Below, piece after piece: positions 18,377-27,255 of a stretch of 64,000 nucleotides of DNA; positions within the stretch are counted from its first letter, which is position 1, and each line of letters begins with the position of its first letter. The stretch is from Picosynechococcus sp. PCC 7002. GTDB lineage: Bacteria > Cyanobacteriota > Cyanobacteriia > Cyanobacteriales > MRBY01. Under the pieces are notes generated by a model, which saw only the letters and a list, made by a program, of their open reading frames with translations, did not search any database and had not been told where the DNA came from. The DNA lies in assembly GCF_963860125.1 (NCBI RefSeq), contig NZ_CAWLFA010000001.1, positions 372,001 to 436,000 of the forward strand. Direction: 5' to 3'. Position numbers and translations under genes: made by a program.

Positions 18377-20788
18377 TTGGATTGGCTTGAGGTCTTAGTT
18401 GATTGTGGTTATACTCAGGGGCTTTTTACCTATGGAGTGCCGCTAGAATTGGCGGTGGTGCCAGGGGATATCGTATTGGTTGGGTTTGGGGCGCAACAGG
18501 TGGGAGCGATCGCCATTCGCTTCATTGCAAAGCTCCCCCAGGGACTAGATCCTGAGCAAATCCGTCCGGTGCAGGGGATCATCGCGCGGGGCTTTTTTTC
18601 GCCCCACTATTGGCAACTTTTGTTGCGGGTTGCCCAGGCCTATCAAACGGATATGATGACGGTGGTACGAATGGCTTTGCCGCCGGGTTTATTGCGGCGA
18701 TCGCAACCCCGTGTTCGGCTTTTGAAAACCGATCTCGCCTCCATCGACATCGACTTTTTACCACCGACGGCCCAACAACTTTTCCAGTTACTCCAGCGGG
18801 GATCAACCCAGGACTACAGTGTGAAGTACCTCCAACGACAGATTAAGTCGGTCTATCGCGGGATACAGGAATTGGAAAAGGCGGGCCTCGCAGAACGATA
18901 TTTGGCGACGCCCCAAGTCATCCACGGGCAGCGGCAAAAGTGGGTGAGCTACGTGAGCGAACGGGAAGGGCTCACCAAACGGCAACGGGAAATTTTGCTG
19001 GTGTTGCGCCATGAAGGGGGCGAAATGTGGCTCTCGGAATTGGTGGGGGTGGCGAAAACAACGGCGACAACGGTGACGAAAATGGCAAAGGTCGGTTGTG
19101 TGGCGATCGCCGAACGGGAAAAATTACGCTTACACCAGTCGCCGTCCCAGGGCGTAGACCCTGCCAAAACATTAACTAATGCCCAACAAGCAGCTCTAGA
19201 AACCATCAAAAAAATCCAGGGTTACGGGGAAGTTCTGTTACATGGGGTGACGGGTTCAGGGAAAACGGAGGTTTATCTCCAGGCGATCGCCCCCCTGTTA
19301 TCTCAACAAAAATCCGCCCTTGTCCTCGTGCCAGAAATTGGCCTCACACCGCAACTAATGGATCGATTTCGGTCACGGTTTGGCGATCGCGTTTTGACTT
19401 ACCACAGCGGTTTATCAGCAGGAGAACGCTACGATACATGGCGGCAAATGTTGCGCCCCGACAGCCAAATTATCATCGGCACCCGTTCCGCTGTTTTTGC
19501 GCCCCTGCCCAATTTAGGGATGATCATCCTCGACGAAGAACACGACAGTAGTTACAAACAGGATCAGCCCGCCCCCACCTACCATGCCCGCACCGTCGCC
19601 CGGTGGCGATCGCAGCAGGAAAATTGCCCATTGCTTCTTGGTTCTGCCACCCCAGCCCTGGACACTTGGGTAGAATTTCAAACCGCCCAAAACTCAAATT
19701 ACTATTACATTTCCCTGCCTGAGCGGGTGTATGCTCGTCCGCTGCCCCCCGTGGAAATTGTTGATATGCGCCATGAACTGCGCGTCGGCAACCGCTCCCT
19801 TTTTAGTCAGTCCCTCCGGCAGGCCCTCGAACGTATTACCCAAACCCACGAACAGGGGATTTTATTTATTGCCCGTCGCGGTCACAGTACCTTTGTTTCC
19901 TGTCGCAGTTGCGGTTATGTGATGGAATGCCCCCATTGTGATGTGTCCCTCTCCTACCATTACGTTCAGGAGGGCAGTTTACCGCTATTGCGTTGCCATT
20001 ATTGCGATCATAGCCAGATCCAACCCAAACATTGCCCAAGCTGTAATTCCCCCTATTTCAAGTTTTTCGGGAACGGCACCCAAAAAGTTTTCCAGGCGCT
20101 GCAAAAAGAATTTCCTCAGTTACGCTGTCTGCGATTTGATAGTGATACCACCCGTCGAAAAGGGGCGCACCGCGACTTATTGGGGCAATTTGCCCGGGGC
20201 GAGGCGGATATTTTACTAGGTACCCAGATGCTCACGAAGGGTTTGGATGTGGCTCAAGTGACCCTTGTGGGGGTGATTGCCGCCGATGGTCTATTACACC
20301 AAAGTGATTATCGGGCTGCGGAACGCACCTTTCAAACCCTAACCCAGGTGGCAGGTCGGGCGGGTCGGGGTGATGAACCGGGCCAAGTGATCATTCAGAC
20401 CTATTCCCCAGAGCATCCGGTGATTCAAGCGGTAAAAACCCATGATTACCTGACCTTTGCCGAGCGGGAAATAAGTCAACGGCAGGAATTGGACTATCCG
20501 CCCTTTGGCAAATTAATTTTGCTGCGCTTTAGTGGAGAAAACCACGATCAGGTGCGCTACACCGCCGAGGCGATCGCCGAAAAATGTTTCCCACTGCTCG
20601 AACCCGAAGACGAACTTCTTGGCCCCGTGCCAGCGAATATTCTGCGAGTGGCACGGCGTTACCGTTGGCAGGTGGTTTTAAAATTTCCCCAGCGCAAAAC
20701 CGAGATCCCCGATTTGACTTTTTTGCGGGAATTTTGCCCGCGTCCGGTAAGCCTTTCGATTAATGTTGATCCGTTGTACATCGATTAG
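18377..20788 (+). CDS. priA: Primosomal replication helicase PriA
   Basis: Superfamily 2 3'-to-5' DNA helicase of 803 residues that restarts collapsed replication forks. Visible features are an N-terminal DNA-binding region, Walker A GVTGSGKTEVY (near 290-300), DEEH box ILDEEHDSSYK (near 389-399), and zinc-binding cysteines in CRSCGY, CPHC, CHYC and CPSC (near 513-560). Also seen are GTQMLTKGLD and QVAGRAGRGDEPGQV of the C-terminal helicase lobe. The start is TTG at 18377, preceded by TAGGAGAT at optimal distance. It converges with nadC. Confidence 0.96.
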   Translation: MDWLEVLVDCGYTQGLFTYGVPLELAVVPGDIVLVGFGAQQVGAIAIRFIAKLPQGLDPEQIRPVQGIIARGFFSPHYWQLLLRVAQAYQTDMMTVVRMALPPGLLRRSQPRVRLLKTDLASIDIDFLPPTAQQLFQLLQRGSTQDYSVKYLQRQIKSVYRGIQELEKAGLAERYLATPQVIHGQRQKWVSYVSEREGLTKRQREILLVLRHEGGEMWLSELVGVAKTTATTVTKMAKVGCVAIAEREKLRLHQSPSQGVDPAKTLTNAQQAALETIKKIQGYGEVLLHGVTGSGKTEVYLQAIAPLLSQQKSALVLVPEIGLTPQLMDRFRSRFGDRVLTYHSGLSAGERYDTWRQMLRPDSQIIIGTRSAVFAPLPNLGMIILDEEHDSSYKQDQPAPTYHARTVARWRSQQENCPLLLGSATPALDTWVEFQTAQNSNYYYISLPERVYARPLPPVEIVDMRHELRVGNRSLFSQSLRQALERITQTHEQGILFIARRGHSTFVSCRSCGYVMECPHCDVSLSYHYVQEGSLPLLRCHYCDHSQIQPKHCPSCNSPYFKFFGNGTQKVFQALQKEFPQLRCLRFDSDTTRRKGAHRDLLGQFARGEADILLGTQMLTKGLDVAQVTLVGVIAADGLLHQSDYRAAERTFQTLTQVAGRAGRGDEPGQVIIQTYSPEHPVIQAVKTHDYLTFAEREISQRQELDYPPFGKLILLRFSGENHDQVRYTAEAIAEKCFPLLEPEDELLGPVPANILRVARRYRWQVVLKFPQRKTEIPDLTFLREFCPRPVSLSINVDPLYID

Positions 20789-20813
20789 CCATTCAGCGAA
20801 AAATTTTTTAAAA

Positions 20814-21677
20814 CTAAGCCGTAATTTTCATGCTGATATCGAGCCACGGCGCACGGGTAATCGTCGCACTGGTAGAAATGTAATCGATCCCTGTCAACGC
20901 CGCTTCCCGCAACGTTTCCAGGGTAATATTGCCCGACGCTTCCAATTTCAAACGGGGATTTTTGGCCCGCAGTGGGGGGATCAAATCCGCCATCATCGCC
21001 ACGGACATATTATCCAGCATTAAAATGTCTGCCCCCGCTGTCACCGCTTCAAAAGCCTGTTCCGGGGTTTCGGCTTCTACTTCAATTGCTAGAGGATAGG
21101 GCATATTTTGCCGCACAAGGGCGATCGCCTGGGAAATTCCCCCTGCTGCCTGGATGTGATTGTCCTTGATCATCACCGCATCATCTAGCCCGAAACGATG
21201 GTTTTGCCCGCCACCCACCTGCACCGCATATTTTTCCAGCAGACGTAAGCCAGGAGTTGTTTTGCGGGTGTCCACCAATTGCGTCGGCAAATCAGCAATT
21301 TTTTCCACATACTGCGCCGTCATTGTGGCGATCCCACTCAAACGCATCAAAATATTTAACGCGACCCGTTCCCCCATGAGCAAAATATCGAGGGGAGCCG
21401 TCATCGTAGCGATTAAATTTTTAGGCTGTCCCGAAGAACCTTCTGATAAAGCCGTTTCAAATTTAAAATTCTGGGGATCAAGTAACTGAAAAACCCGTTC
21501 CACTAAAGGTAAACCCGCCACCTGACCATCGGCTTTTAAAATCAGTTTCGCCTGACCGATGGGAGCTTGGGTATTTGCAAAAAGGGATTGGGTCGTGCGA
21601 TCGCCCCGTCCGAGATCTTCCTGTAACCATTGTTGGAGGAGGGGATCAACGATGAGCCAAGGGGGTAAGGTTGCCAT
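20814..21677 (-). CDS. nadC: Nicotinate-nucleotide pyrophosphorylase (carboxylating)
   Basis: Quinolinate phosphoribosyltransferase of 287 residues, which converts quinolinate and PRPP to nicotinate mononucleotide in NAD biosynthesis. Typical segments are LQEDLGRGDRTT (19-30), NILMRLSGIATMT (near 108-120), VDTRKTTPGLRLLEKYAV with active-site Arg/Lys residues (near 135-152), GGGQNHRFGL-type residues and IMVLDNM-like ILMLDNMS (near 219-226). The start ATG at 21677 lies 5 bp after the stop of the DUF2973 gene, so the two are probably one transcript. Confidence 0.96.
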   Translation of the reverse strand: MATLPPWLIVDPLLQQWLQEDLGRGDRTTQSLFANTQAPIGQAKLILKADGQVAGLPLVERVFQLLDPQNFKFETALSEGSSGQPKNLIATMTAPLDILLMGERVALNILMRLSGIATMTAQYVEKIADLPTQLVDTRKTTPGLRLLEKYAVQVGGGQNHRFGLDDAVMIKDNHIQAAGGISQAIALVRQNMPYPLAIEVEAETPEQAFEAVTAGADILMLDNMSVAMMADLIPPLRAKNPRLKLEASGNITLETLREAALTGIDYISTSATITRAPWLDISMKITA

Positions 21678-21682
21678 CGGTT

Positions 21683-21994
21683 CTAGGCATCCTCTTCTTG
21701 GTTATTTTCACCACTCGGCGATGAGTTGTATAAATTATCCAGGCGTTGCCTCGCGTCTTCTACATCTAGCGATCGCACGACCAATAGCGGTTCATTAATC
21801 GGTTGGCCCAAGTCGTCAACCATTTCTGGGTGGGGGGTCGGCCGGGGCCGTTGGGATTGCGTTCCTTGGGTATTACTCTGAAAATTTGGGTAGACCCTTG
21901 TTTCATTACTCAGCATCATAAAGCTGCGCACCAAGTTCACCGCTGCGATGGTGGCGATAATTCCAAATGCCAAAATAAACAAGAAATGAAACAT
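21683..21994 (-). CDS. DUF2973 family small membrane protein
   Basis: About 103 residues; one N-terminal membrane segment (MFHFLFILAFGIIATIAAV) followed by a Pro/Gln-rich linker and a short acidic tail. This matches my recollection of the cyanobacterial DUF2973 family, of unknown function. The frame is open to 22036, but the ATG at 21994, directly before the membrane segment, is the likely start. It sits just upstream of nadC on the same strand. Confidence 0.7.
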   Translation of the reverse strand: MFHFLFILAFGIIATIAAVNLVRSFMMLSNETRVYPNFQSNTQGTQSQRPRPTPHPEMVDDLGQPINEPLLVVRSLDVEDARQRLDNLYNSSPSGENNQEEDA

Positions 21995-22184
21995 TATTAA
22001 TCTGTGCCTCGCTTCAATAGCAGCAATTCGGTGCAAAAAAAGGGCTACGCTATGCTTAGGTCTATTATCTCGAAAAAATTCCCGTCTGGCAAAGGGCGAT
22101 CGCCTTTGATCCCCAAAGGCTAAGTATTTATCCTTAACTATTCTCCCTGTTTAAGCGGGAATCCTGAGGGTGTACTGGCGGCTG

Positions 22185-23447
22185 CTAATGGCCTAAATCC
22201 ACCGTCGTTAAGTGCAACAGATCACCGATCATCAGCGTTAATTTGTGGGCGGCCCCCGCTTCGCCACGACAAGCCTGGAGAGAGGCTTGCATCGCCTCAA
22301 GTTTTTCAGGATGATCTAAATAATCTAACACCAACGCTCCTAGGGTTTCTGGATCTAGTTCCCCCAATAGCTCCGGCACAATATCTTTTTTCGCCCAAAT
22401 ATTTGGCCAAGCATAACGCACCCGATGTTTGCGGGCATGGGTAATAATGCGTCGATTAAGCCAGCGCACAAACCAGGTTCCCAACCAGGGAATTTTCGCA
22501 ATGAGACCGGGAATGCCATCCCAGGCGCGCATCGCGTCCAACTGTTGTGTGGGCAAAAGTACCAGCATTGGCAAGCCCAAAGCGCCTAATTCAGCGGTAT
22601 TTGCGCCAACGGTGGTGAGACAAAGTTGACATTGCCTTAAGTCCTGGTGAGCAGGAAAGTCAGTGATCAGTTGAATCTGCGTGCCATCGGCGACTTGTAA
22701 ATAGGGCTGATCCCCAGTGTGGCAAAGCTCAATGGCAGGTGCAGCAAAGCGTTTTACCATGGGATTTCGTTGGCGATCGCCATAGTGCAGTAGCGTTTGC
22801 ACGGTGATGGTCGGGGCTACGGGGAGCAAAAATTGCACCGCTGGGCGCTGGCGGCGGATCACACTGGCGGTGGCCACGAGTAAAGGGACTCCCTGGGCGA
22901 GTTTCATCCCCTTAGAGCCTGGTAAGAGGCCGATGATCGGTGGGGTGCTAGTCTGCTGTGCCTCCTGGGAGATATCCACCATCAGATCGCCGACCACTTG
23001 AAATTTAGCCTGGTATTTGGGGGGAATTTTCGCTAGAACTTGGGCATTCATCACCCCAAAACCATCAATCCAGCGCCACCAGCGGGCTTCCCACTCGGCG
23101 TAAATTAGGGTTTTAAAGCCTAGGCGTTTACCAATCACTAGGGGGAAAAATTGATCCCCACCGAGGAAGAGCACCACCCCCTGGGAAAACCAAGACCAAG
23201 ATTCGGCGGTTTTTCCCCAGAGCAGAAATGGGAAAAAATGCTTGGCGGCCTGAACCCGGTCAACTTCGGGATAACTGCGGGCGATCGCCGCTTCTTGACC
23301 CGTGCTGTGGGAACAGGGAGCCAAGACCACAGAAATGCGTGGGAGGCTTCCCCAATGGGCACGCACGGCCTGCACGACGGGACGGAGCCAAGTGGTCACT
23401 TCACCGGGGCCATTGGTCAGGATAATCAGGTCAAAGGGTTGGGCCAT
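22185..23447 (-). CDS. LpxB-related glycosyltransferase-like protein
   Basis: Protein of 420 residues resembling the cyanobacterial family annotated as lipid-A-disaccharide synthase related. The N-terminal LIILTNGPGEVTTWLRPVV and the C-terminal GANTAELGALGLPMLVLLP resemble the donor and acceptor sites of LpxB-like GT-B enzymes. It is longer than, and distinct from, true LpxB (about 380 residues), so lipid A synthesis is not implied; the substrate is unknown. It starts 16 bp after the stop of the upstream membrane protein gene and is likely co-transcribed with it. Confidence 0.78.
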   Translation of the reverse strand: MAQPFDLIILTNGPGEVTTWLRPVVQAVRAHWGSLPRISVVLAPCSHSTGQEAAIARSYPEVDRVQAAKHFFPFLLWGKTAESWSWFSQGVVLFLGGDQFFPLVIGKRLGFKTLIYAEWEARWWRWIDGFGVMNAQVLAKIPPKYQAKFQVVGDLMVDISQEAQQTSTPPIIGLLPGSKGMKLAQGVPLLVATASVIRRQRPAVQFLLPVAPTITVQTLLHYGDRQRNPMVKRFAAPAIELCHTGDQPYLQVADGTQIQLITDFPAHQDLRQCQLCLTTVGANTAELGALGLPMLVLLPTQQLDAMRAWDGIPGLIAKIPWLGTWFVRWLNRRIITHARKHRVRYAWPNIWAKKDIVPELLGELDPETLGALVLDYLDHPEKLEAMQASLQACRGEAGAAHKLTLMIGDLLHLTTVDLGH

Positions 23448-23463
23448 TGTTGCTCAAACACCC

Positions 23464-24255
23464 CTAGACCTGCTCTTTGACTAAAGATTTGCGGGTTTGC
23501 TGCTGCCTGGTCAAGTTGAGGGGAGGGCGGGATTTTTGGAGTTGGAGGGGCCGGGGAGATGGGGTTTGGGGTCTGGTGTAGAGGCGCAGTGTTCCCAGGA
23601 GGGCTTCCCGCAGGGGCTTTTCCCGTTCCTGTTGCCAGCTTAATTGCAAAAAGGCGTGGAGGGTGTGGCGCTGTTCTGCCGTCAATCGTTGCTCTTGTAA
23701 TAACTGCCGCAATTGACGAATCGCGTAGAGTCGGCGGATACTACTGCGATCGCCTAAATTTTCCAGGGCTTGCTCGAATTGCTGGTGAGGCGATCGATAC
23801 TGCCAGTGGCGACTGAACATCAGGGCAAACATCGCACTAATCATGAACCCTTGAATGAGCATTACACTGGTCAGCCAGTGGTTCGCCATGGATTGCCAAA
23901 AGGCGATCGCCCCATAACTCAGTAACACCGTGAGACTGCCGCCCATACCCGCCAGGAGTAACCGTCGGTGGCGACTATGCCAGAGTCGATAACCTTCTTC
24001 TAAATATTTCTGCCAAGGCGAAGCTTCAAAAAGATAAATCGCGGCCATTGCCCCAGATCCTAAGGCGATCGCCACCAGTAGTTGCCATTGCCAGAGCCAA
24101 AGACTAGTAATGCCGACCCCCAATCCGCCAACTTTGCCCACCCAAAGCCAATCCACAGACCGACTGAGGGCAAACCATCGACGCGGGCGCTGACTGAAAC
24201 GGCGCACCTTCGCAATCAAAGTAGGAGATGATCGTAAGCGAAAAGACTTAGACAC
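23464..24255 (-). CDS. Hypothetical membrane protein
   Basis: Protein of 263 residues with a basic N-terminus, four likely membrane segments (about 40-58, 59-75, 100-118, 127-146) and a cytoplasmic helical region with repeated LRQLLQEQRLTAEQR-type helices. I do not recognise the family. It lies between the small protein gene at 24353-24553 and the LpxB-like gene, all on the minus strand, suggesting an operon with envelope-related context. Confidence 0.7.
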   Translation of the reverse strand: MSKSFRLRSSPTLIAKVRRFSQRPRRWFALSRSVDWLWVGKVGGLGVGITSLWLWQWQLLVAIALGSGAMAAIYLFEASPWQKYLEEGYRLWHSRHRRLLLAGMGGSLTVLLSYGAIAFWQSMANHWLTSVMLIQGFMISAMFALMFSRHWQYRSPHQQFEQALENLGDRSSIRRLYAIRQLRQLLQEQRLTAEQRHTLHAFLQLSWQQEREKPLREALLGTLRLYTRPQTPSPRPLQLQKSRPPLNLTRQQQTRKSLVKEQV

Positions 24256-24352
24256 GAAAACAGTCTAGGGGCTAGTAATATCGACAGAAATCTTTCCAAA
24301 GCAGGAAAAATTCCTTTTAAGCATACCGTACTTATCAGAGGAGAGAAATCCC

Positions 24353-24553
24353 TTAACCGCGACGGATGCCACTAAACCAATAACCGAGGACAAAACCTAA
24401 GATCAAGGCCCACATTTGACCACTATCGACGAAATTTTGAAAGCCATCACGGATTTGACCCAAAATATCAGGATCTTCGACATAGCCCGTTTGGGCGATC
24501 ACAATTTGCTCAGATGCTACGGATGGTAAGGGCAAAGGAGATTTAGCAGTCAT
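24353..24553 (-). CDS. Small membrane protein, cyanobacterial unknown
   Basis: About 66 residues from the ATG at 24553: a short polar region followed by one C-terminal membrane segment (WALILGFVLGYWFSGI). The frame is open upstream to 24604, but that part lies inside the PP2C gene, so 24553 is preferred. The start overlaps the end of that phosphatase gene by 11 bases, indicating coupled translation. Function unknown. Confidence 0.65.
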   Translation of the reverse strand: MTAKSPLPLPSVASEQIVIAQTGYVEDPDILGQIRDGFQNFVDSGQMWALILGFVLGYWFSGIRRG

Positions 24554-26039
24554 GGTGTTGACACAGATGGGACTCAATTGCTTCTGATTGTACCTGCACA
24601 ACAACCAAGGTCATATCATCACCGCCACGCACTTTAGGATAGGTGAATTTTTCCACTTGGGTAAAGAGTTCCTGCACGATTGCTTCCGGCGTCTGGCAAT
24701 TTTGGCAGGCATTTTGAAAGACCCGCACAAGGTTTTCTTCGTCAAAGCGATCGCCGTGGGAGTTGACGGCATCGGTAAACCCATCGGTGTAATAGAGAAT
24801 GATATCCCCCACCTCCAGCACCACCTTGGCGTCTTCGTAGGACGAATCTAGATCCAGACCAATCAACATGCCCTGGGTGTCGAGGGGTTCGATGTTTTGG
24901 GTTTGGGCGCGCCACAGTAGCGGCGGGTGATGGGCCGCATTGCTATAGGACAGGGTACGGGTTTTCGGATCGTACTCTGAATAAAATAGGGTCACAAATC
25001 GGTGGGAATTATCTAGATCCGCGTACATGACCCGGTTTAGATGTTCAAGGATTTTAGCGGGACTGTGGCGGTTGAGCACTTCGGCCCGGAGCATCCCCCT
25101 GGTCATGGTCATAATCAAACCTGCCGGGACGCCTTTCCCCATGACATCGCCAATGACGATACTCCAGGGGACACATTGCACAAGCTTCGGATCATCCTGG
25201 CTGCGGATGCGGTCGTAGTTACTGGGAATGAAGTCGTAGTAGTCGCCCCCAACCCGGTAGGCATTGCGATAATCGGCGGCGATCGCCAAACCTTTGATTT
25301 GCGGACATTCACTGGGTAAAAGATGGTTTTGAATTTCCGAGGCAATTTCTAGTTCCCGGTCTTGCTTTTCTTTGCTCCGGAGTTTGCTGGTGAGGTCATT
25401 GTTGGCGATCGCCACCGCCGTTTGATCCGCCACCAGTTGCACCAATTTTCGCCGGGTAATATCCCAGCCATACTGGGGATCACGACTAAATACGTAGAGC
25501 TTGCCACGGGTCACATTTTTGACAAGGATGGGCGTGCTACAAACCCGAATTTCTTCGCCGAGCTGGGCCTGGAGTTTTTCGTCAAACTGCAACGCTTCCT
25601 GGGCCGTACAGGTCGCTGCTTCCGGGTTTGTGGTCTTCGCTCTCGTCTGAAGCTGCGTAAATGCTTGTCGAATAAACTGACAATCTCCCCCCTCACCACA
25701 ATAAAATTTTTCGAGCTGCACCTGGCCCTGGGCATCAAACAGCACCAAAGCACCACCATCAGCATCCACTACCCGCGCAGACATTAAGGGGGTCAACTCA
25801 AGAAATTGGTTGAGGTTGTTAAAACTTCTGAGGGCAAAACCCAGGGAACTCAACAGATCTTGAACCTTCGTTTGCTCTCGGCTGAGCTTCGCAATTTGTG
25901 CCCGCAAAAATTCGACATCTTCGCCAATGGCCGTTTCTAAGCGGGAGTCTGGCTTGCCGGAAACGAGCTGCAACTCTGACTCCCGGGCGGCAGGGTCAAA
26001 ATACTTGGGAGTGGCAAAGTTAGAGGCAGAAGGAGTCAC
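24543..26039 (-). CDS. GAF-domain PP2C-type serine phosphatase (RsbU/SpoIIE-like)
   Basis: Protein of 498 residues with a coiled-coil start (about 40-70), a GAF sensory domain (about 75-235) and a C-terminal SpoIIE/RsbU PP2C phosphatase domain (about 255-485). The phosphatase metal sites are visible in VGGDYYDF, IGDVMGKGVPA and YYTDGFTDA. Such enzymes dephosphorylate STAS-domain anti-sigma antagonists in partner-switching systems. A STAS protein is encoded at 35914-36288 in the same window, but a functional link is only a possibility. It may be co-transcribed with the small downstream gene it overlaps. Confidence 0.92.
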   Translation of the reverse strand: MTPSASNFATPKYFDPAARESELQLVSGKPDSRLETAIGEDVEFLRAQIAKLSREQTKVQDLLSSLGFALRSFNNLNQFLELTPLMSARVVDADGGALVLFDAQGQVQLEKFYCGEGGDCQFIRQAFTQLQTRAKTTNPEAATCTAQEALQFDEKLQAQLGEEIRVCSTPILVKNVTRGKLYVFSRDPQYGWDITRRKLVQLVADQTAVAIANNDLTSKLRSKEKQDRELEIASEIQNHLLPSECPQIKGLAIAADYRNAYRVGGDYYDFIPSNYDRIRSQDDPKLVQCVPWSIVIGDVMGKGVPAGLIMTMTRGMLRAEVLNRHSPAKILEHLNRVMYADLDNSHRFVTLFYSEYDPKTRTLSYSNAAHHPPLLWRAQTQNIEPLDTQGMLIGLDLDSSYEDAKVVLEVGDIILYYTDGFTDAVNSHGDRFDEENLVRVFQNACQNCQTPEAIVQELFTQVEKFTYPKVRGGDDMTLVVVQVQSEAIESHLCQHHDC

Positions 26040-26253
26040 AATCGTTGTTTTCGTGGGATGTGTAGAGAAATAGACCTAGTACAAATAAAATTGTTAAAAA
26101 ATCAACCCTGAGACAGATTCCGTAACTAACAAAAAGTTAGCTTTTTTCAGGAAAAAAATACTCAATTTTTAAGAACTGAAAGAGATTGATTTTTTACGGT
26201 TGCTAATTCATAGCTCAATCCCCATGATCTTGTCAAGATAATTTTTGCGCAAT

Positions 26254-27204
26254 TCAAGATCGACGGGCCAGTTGATCTTCCCGGTAGGCAGCATAGACCC
26301 CCTGCACGTTATACCAATTGAGAAAAATCCGGGCAATTTCGAGGGCCAGTTGTGATTTTCCTCGCTGGATTAGCCAACCTAAAAGGGGTTTTAGACGTTT
26401 TTCATTGAGCCAGCCCCCCAGGGAAAGGATGCCCCAGAGCAGACGGTGGAGCCAGGTCATTTGGATCATCATGCGAACTTCCCAGGTGGGGTGTTTTTTG
26501 TAGAAGATGACCCCCATTTTGCCCCGTTGAATTTCTTGATCAATGAGCTGAGGGATTTGCGCCAAACTGAAGGGGGGATGCCAGTGGTAACCGACGGCAT
26601 CGGGACATTTAATCAGGGTGAGACCCAGTTTTTTGAGACGGACACCCAGTTCTAAATCTTCCCAACCATAGAGCTGGAAGCCGGTATCAAATAAGCCAGC
26701 TTCAAGGAGCCACTTGCGGGCGATCGCCACATTTCCCGTGGCAAAGTAGGCCGCCGAAAAATCTGTCACCTTAAAGGGTTCGCTGGTGGGATCTTCAAAA
26801 TTGGCAGTGTTGATCACACGTCCGTAGGTAAATAGGCGATCGCTTTTGAGTTTGCGTTTACCCCGGCGGAGTCCCTCTAGGTGGGCTGCCAAAAAAGTTT
26901 CTGTGACCACTAGATCACTGTCAATAAAAATAATAATCTCCCCTTGGGCCTGTTCTACGCCGAGGTTTCGGGCCGCCGCCGCCCCTTTGTGGGCCTGTTC
27001 AAAGAGCCGCACGTGGGGATATTGGTCAGCTTCGGTCTGGAGCCAATTCACTGTGCCATCGGTGGAGCCATCGTCCACCACCACCACCTCGTAGCCCCCA
27101 TTCTCTAGCTCTTCCGGCACCTGTTGCTGTTCTAGGGCCTGGAGGCATTTTGTCAAAATGGGTTTGCGATTGTAGGTGGGAATAACGACACTAATGTAAA
27201 CCAA
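26254..27204 (-). CDS. Family 2 glycosyltransferase
   Basis: GT-A glycosyltransferase of 316 residues. The nucleotide-sugar site is visible in VVIPTYNRKPIL (6-17) and VVDDGSTDGT (near 41-50), with the metal-binding IIFIDSDLVV (DxD variant, near 91-100) and a catalytic-base region WEDLELGVRL (near 180-189). Sugar and acceptor are unknown. It has a basic C-terminal helix region that could contact the membrane. It lies 51 bp after PBP1A on the same strand, suggesting an envelope role. Confidence 0.88.
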   Translation of the reverse strand: MVYISVVIPTYNRKPILTKCLQALEQQQVPEELENGGYEVVVVDDGSTDGTVNWLQTEADQYPHVRLFEQAHKGAAAARNLGVEQAQGEIIIFIDSDLVVTETFLAAHLEGLRRGKRKLKSDRLFTYGRVINTANFEDPTSEPFKVTDFSAAYFATGNVAIARKWLLEAGLFDTGFQLYGWEDLELGVRLKKLGLTLIKCPDAVGYHWHPPFSLAQIPQLIDQEIQRGKMGVIFYKKHPTWEVRMMIQMTWLHRLLWGILSLGGWLNEKRLKPLLGWLIQRGKSQLALEIARIFLNWYNVQGVYAAYREDQLARRS

Positions 27205-27255
27205 AGTTCTAACCCAAGGAAATGGAAAAAGACTGTCCTATTATGCCGGATCCCC

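Noticed and set aside
22185..23447. Call as lpxB (lipid A disaccharide synthase)
   Set aside because: The protein is related but longer and divergent; other lipid A genes are not in the window, so only an LpxB-like label is given.
26139..26161. CTAAC-AAAAA-GTTAG followed by T run, a possible plus-strand terminator
   Set aside because: The stem is only five mostly A-T pairs and no plus-strand gene precedes it.
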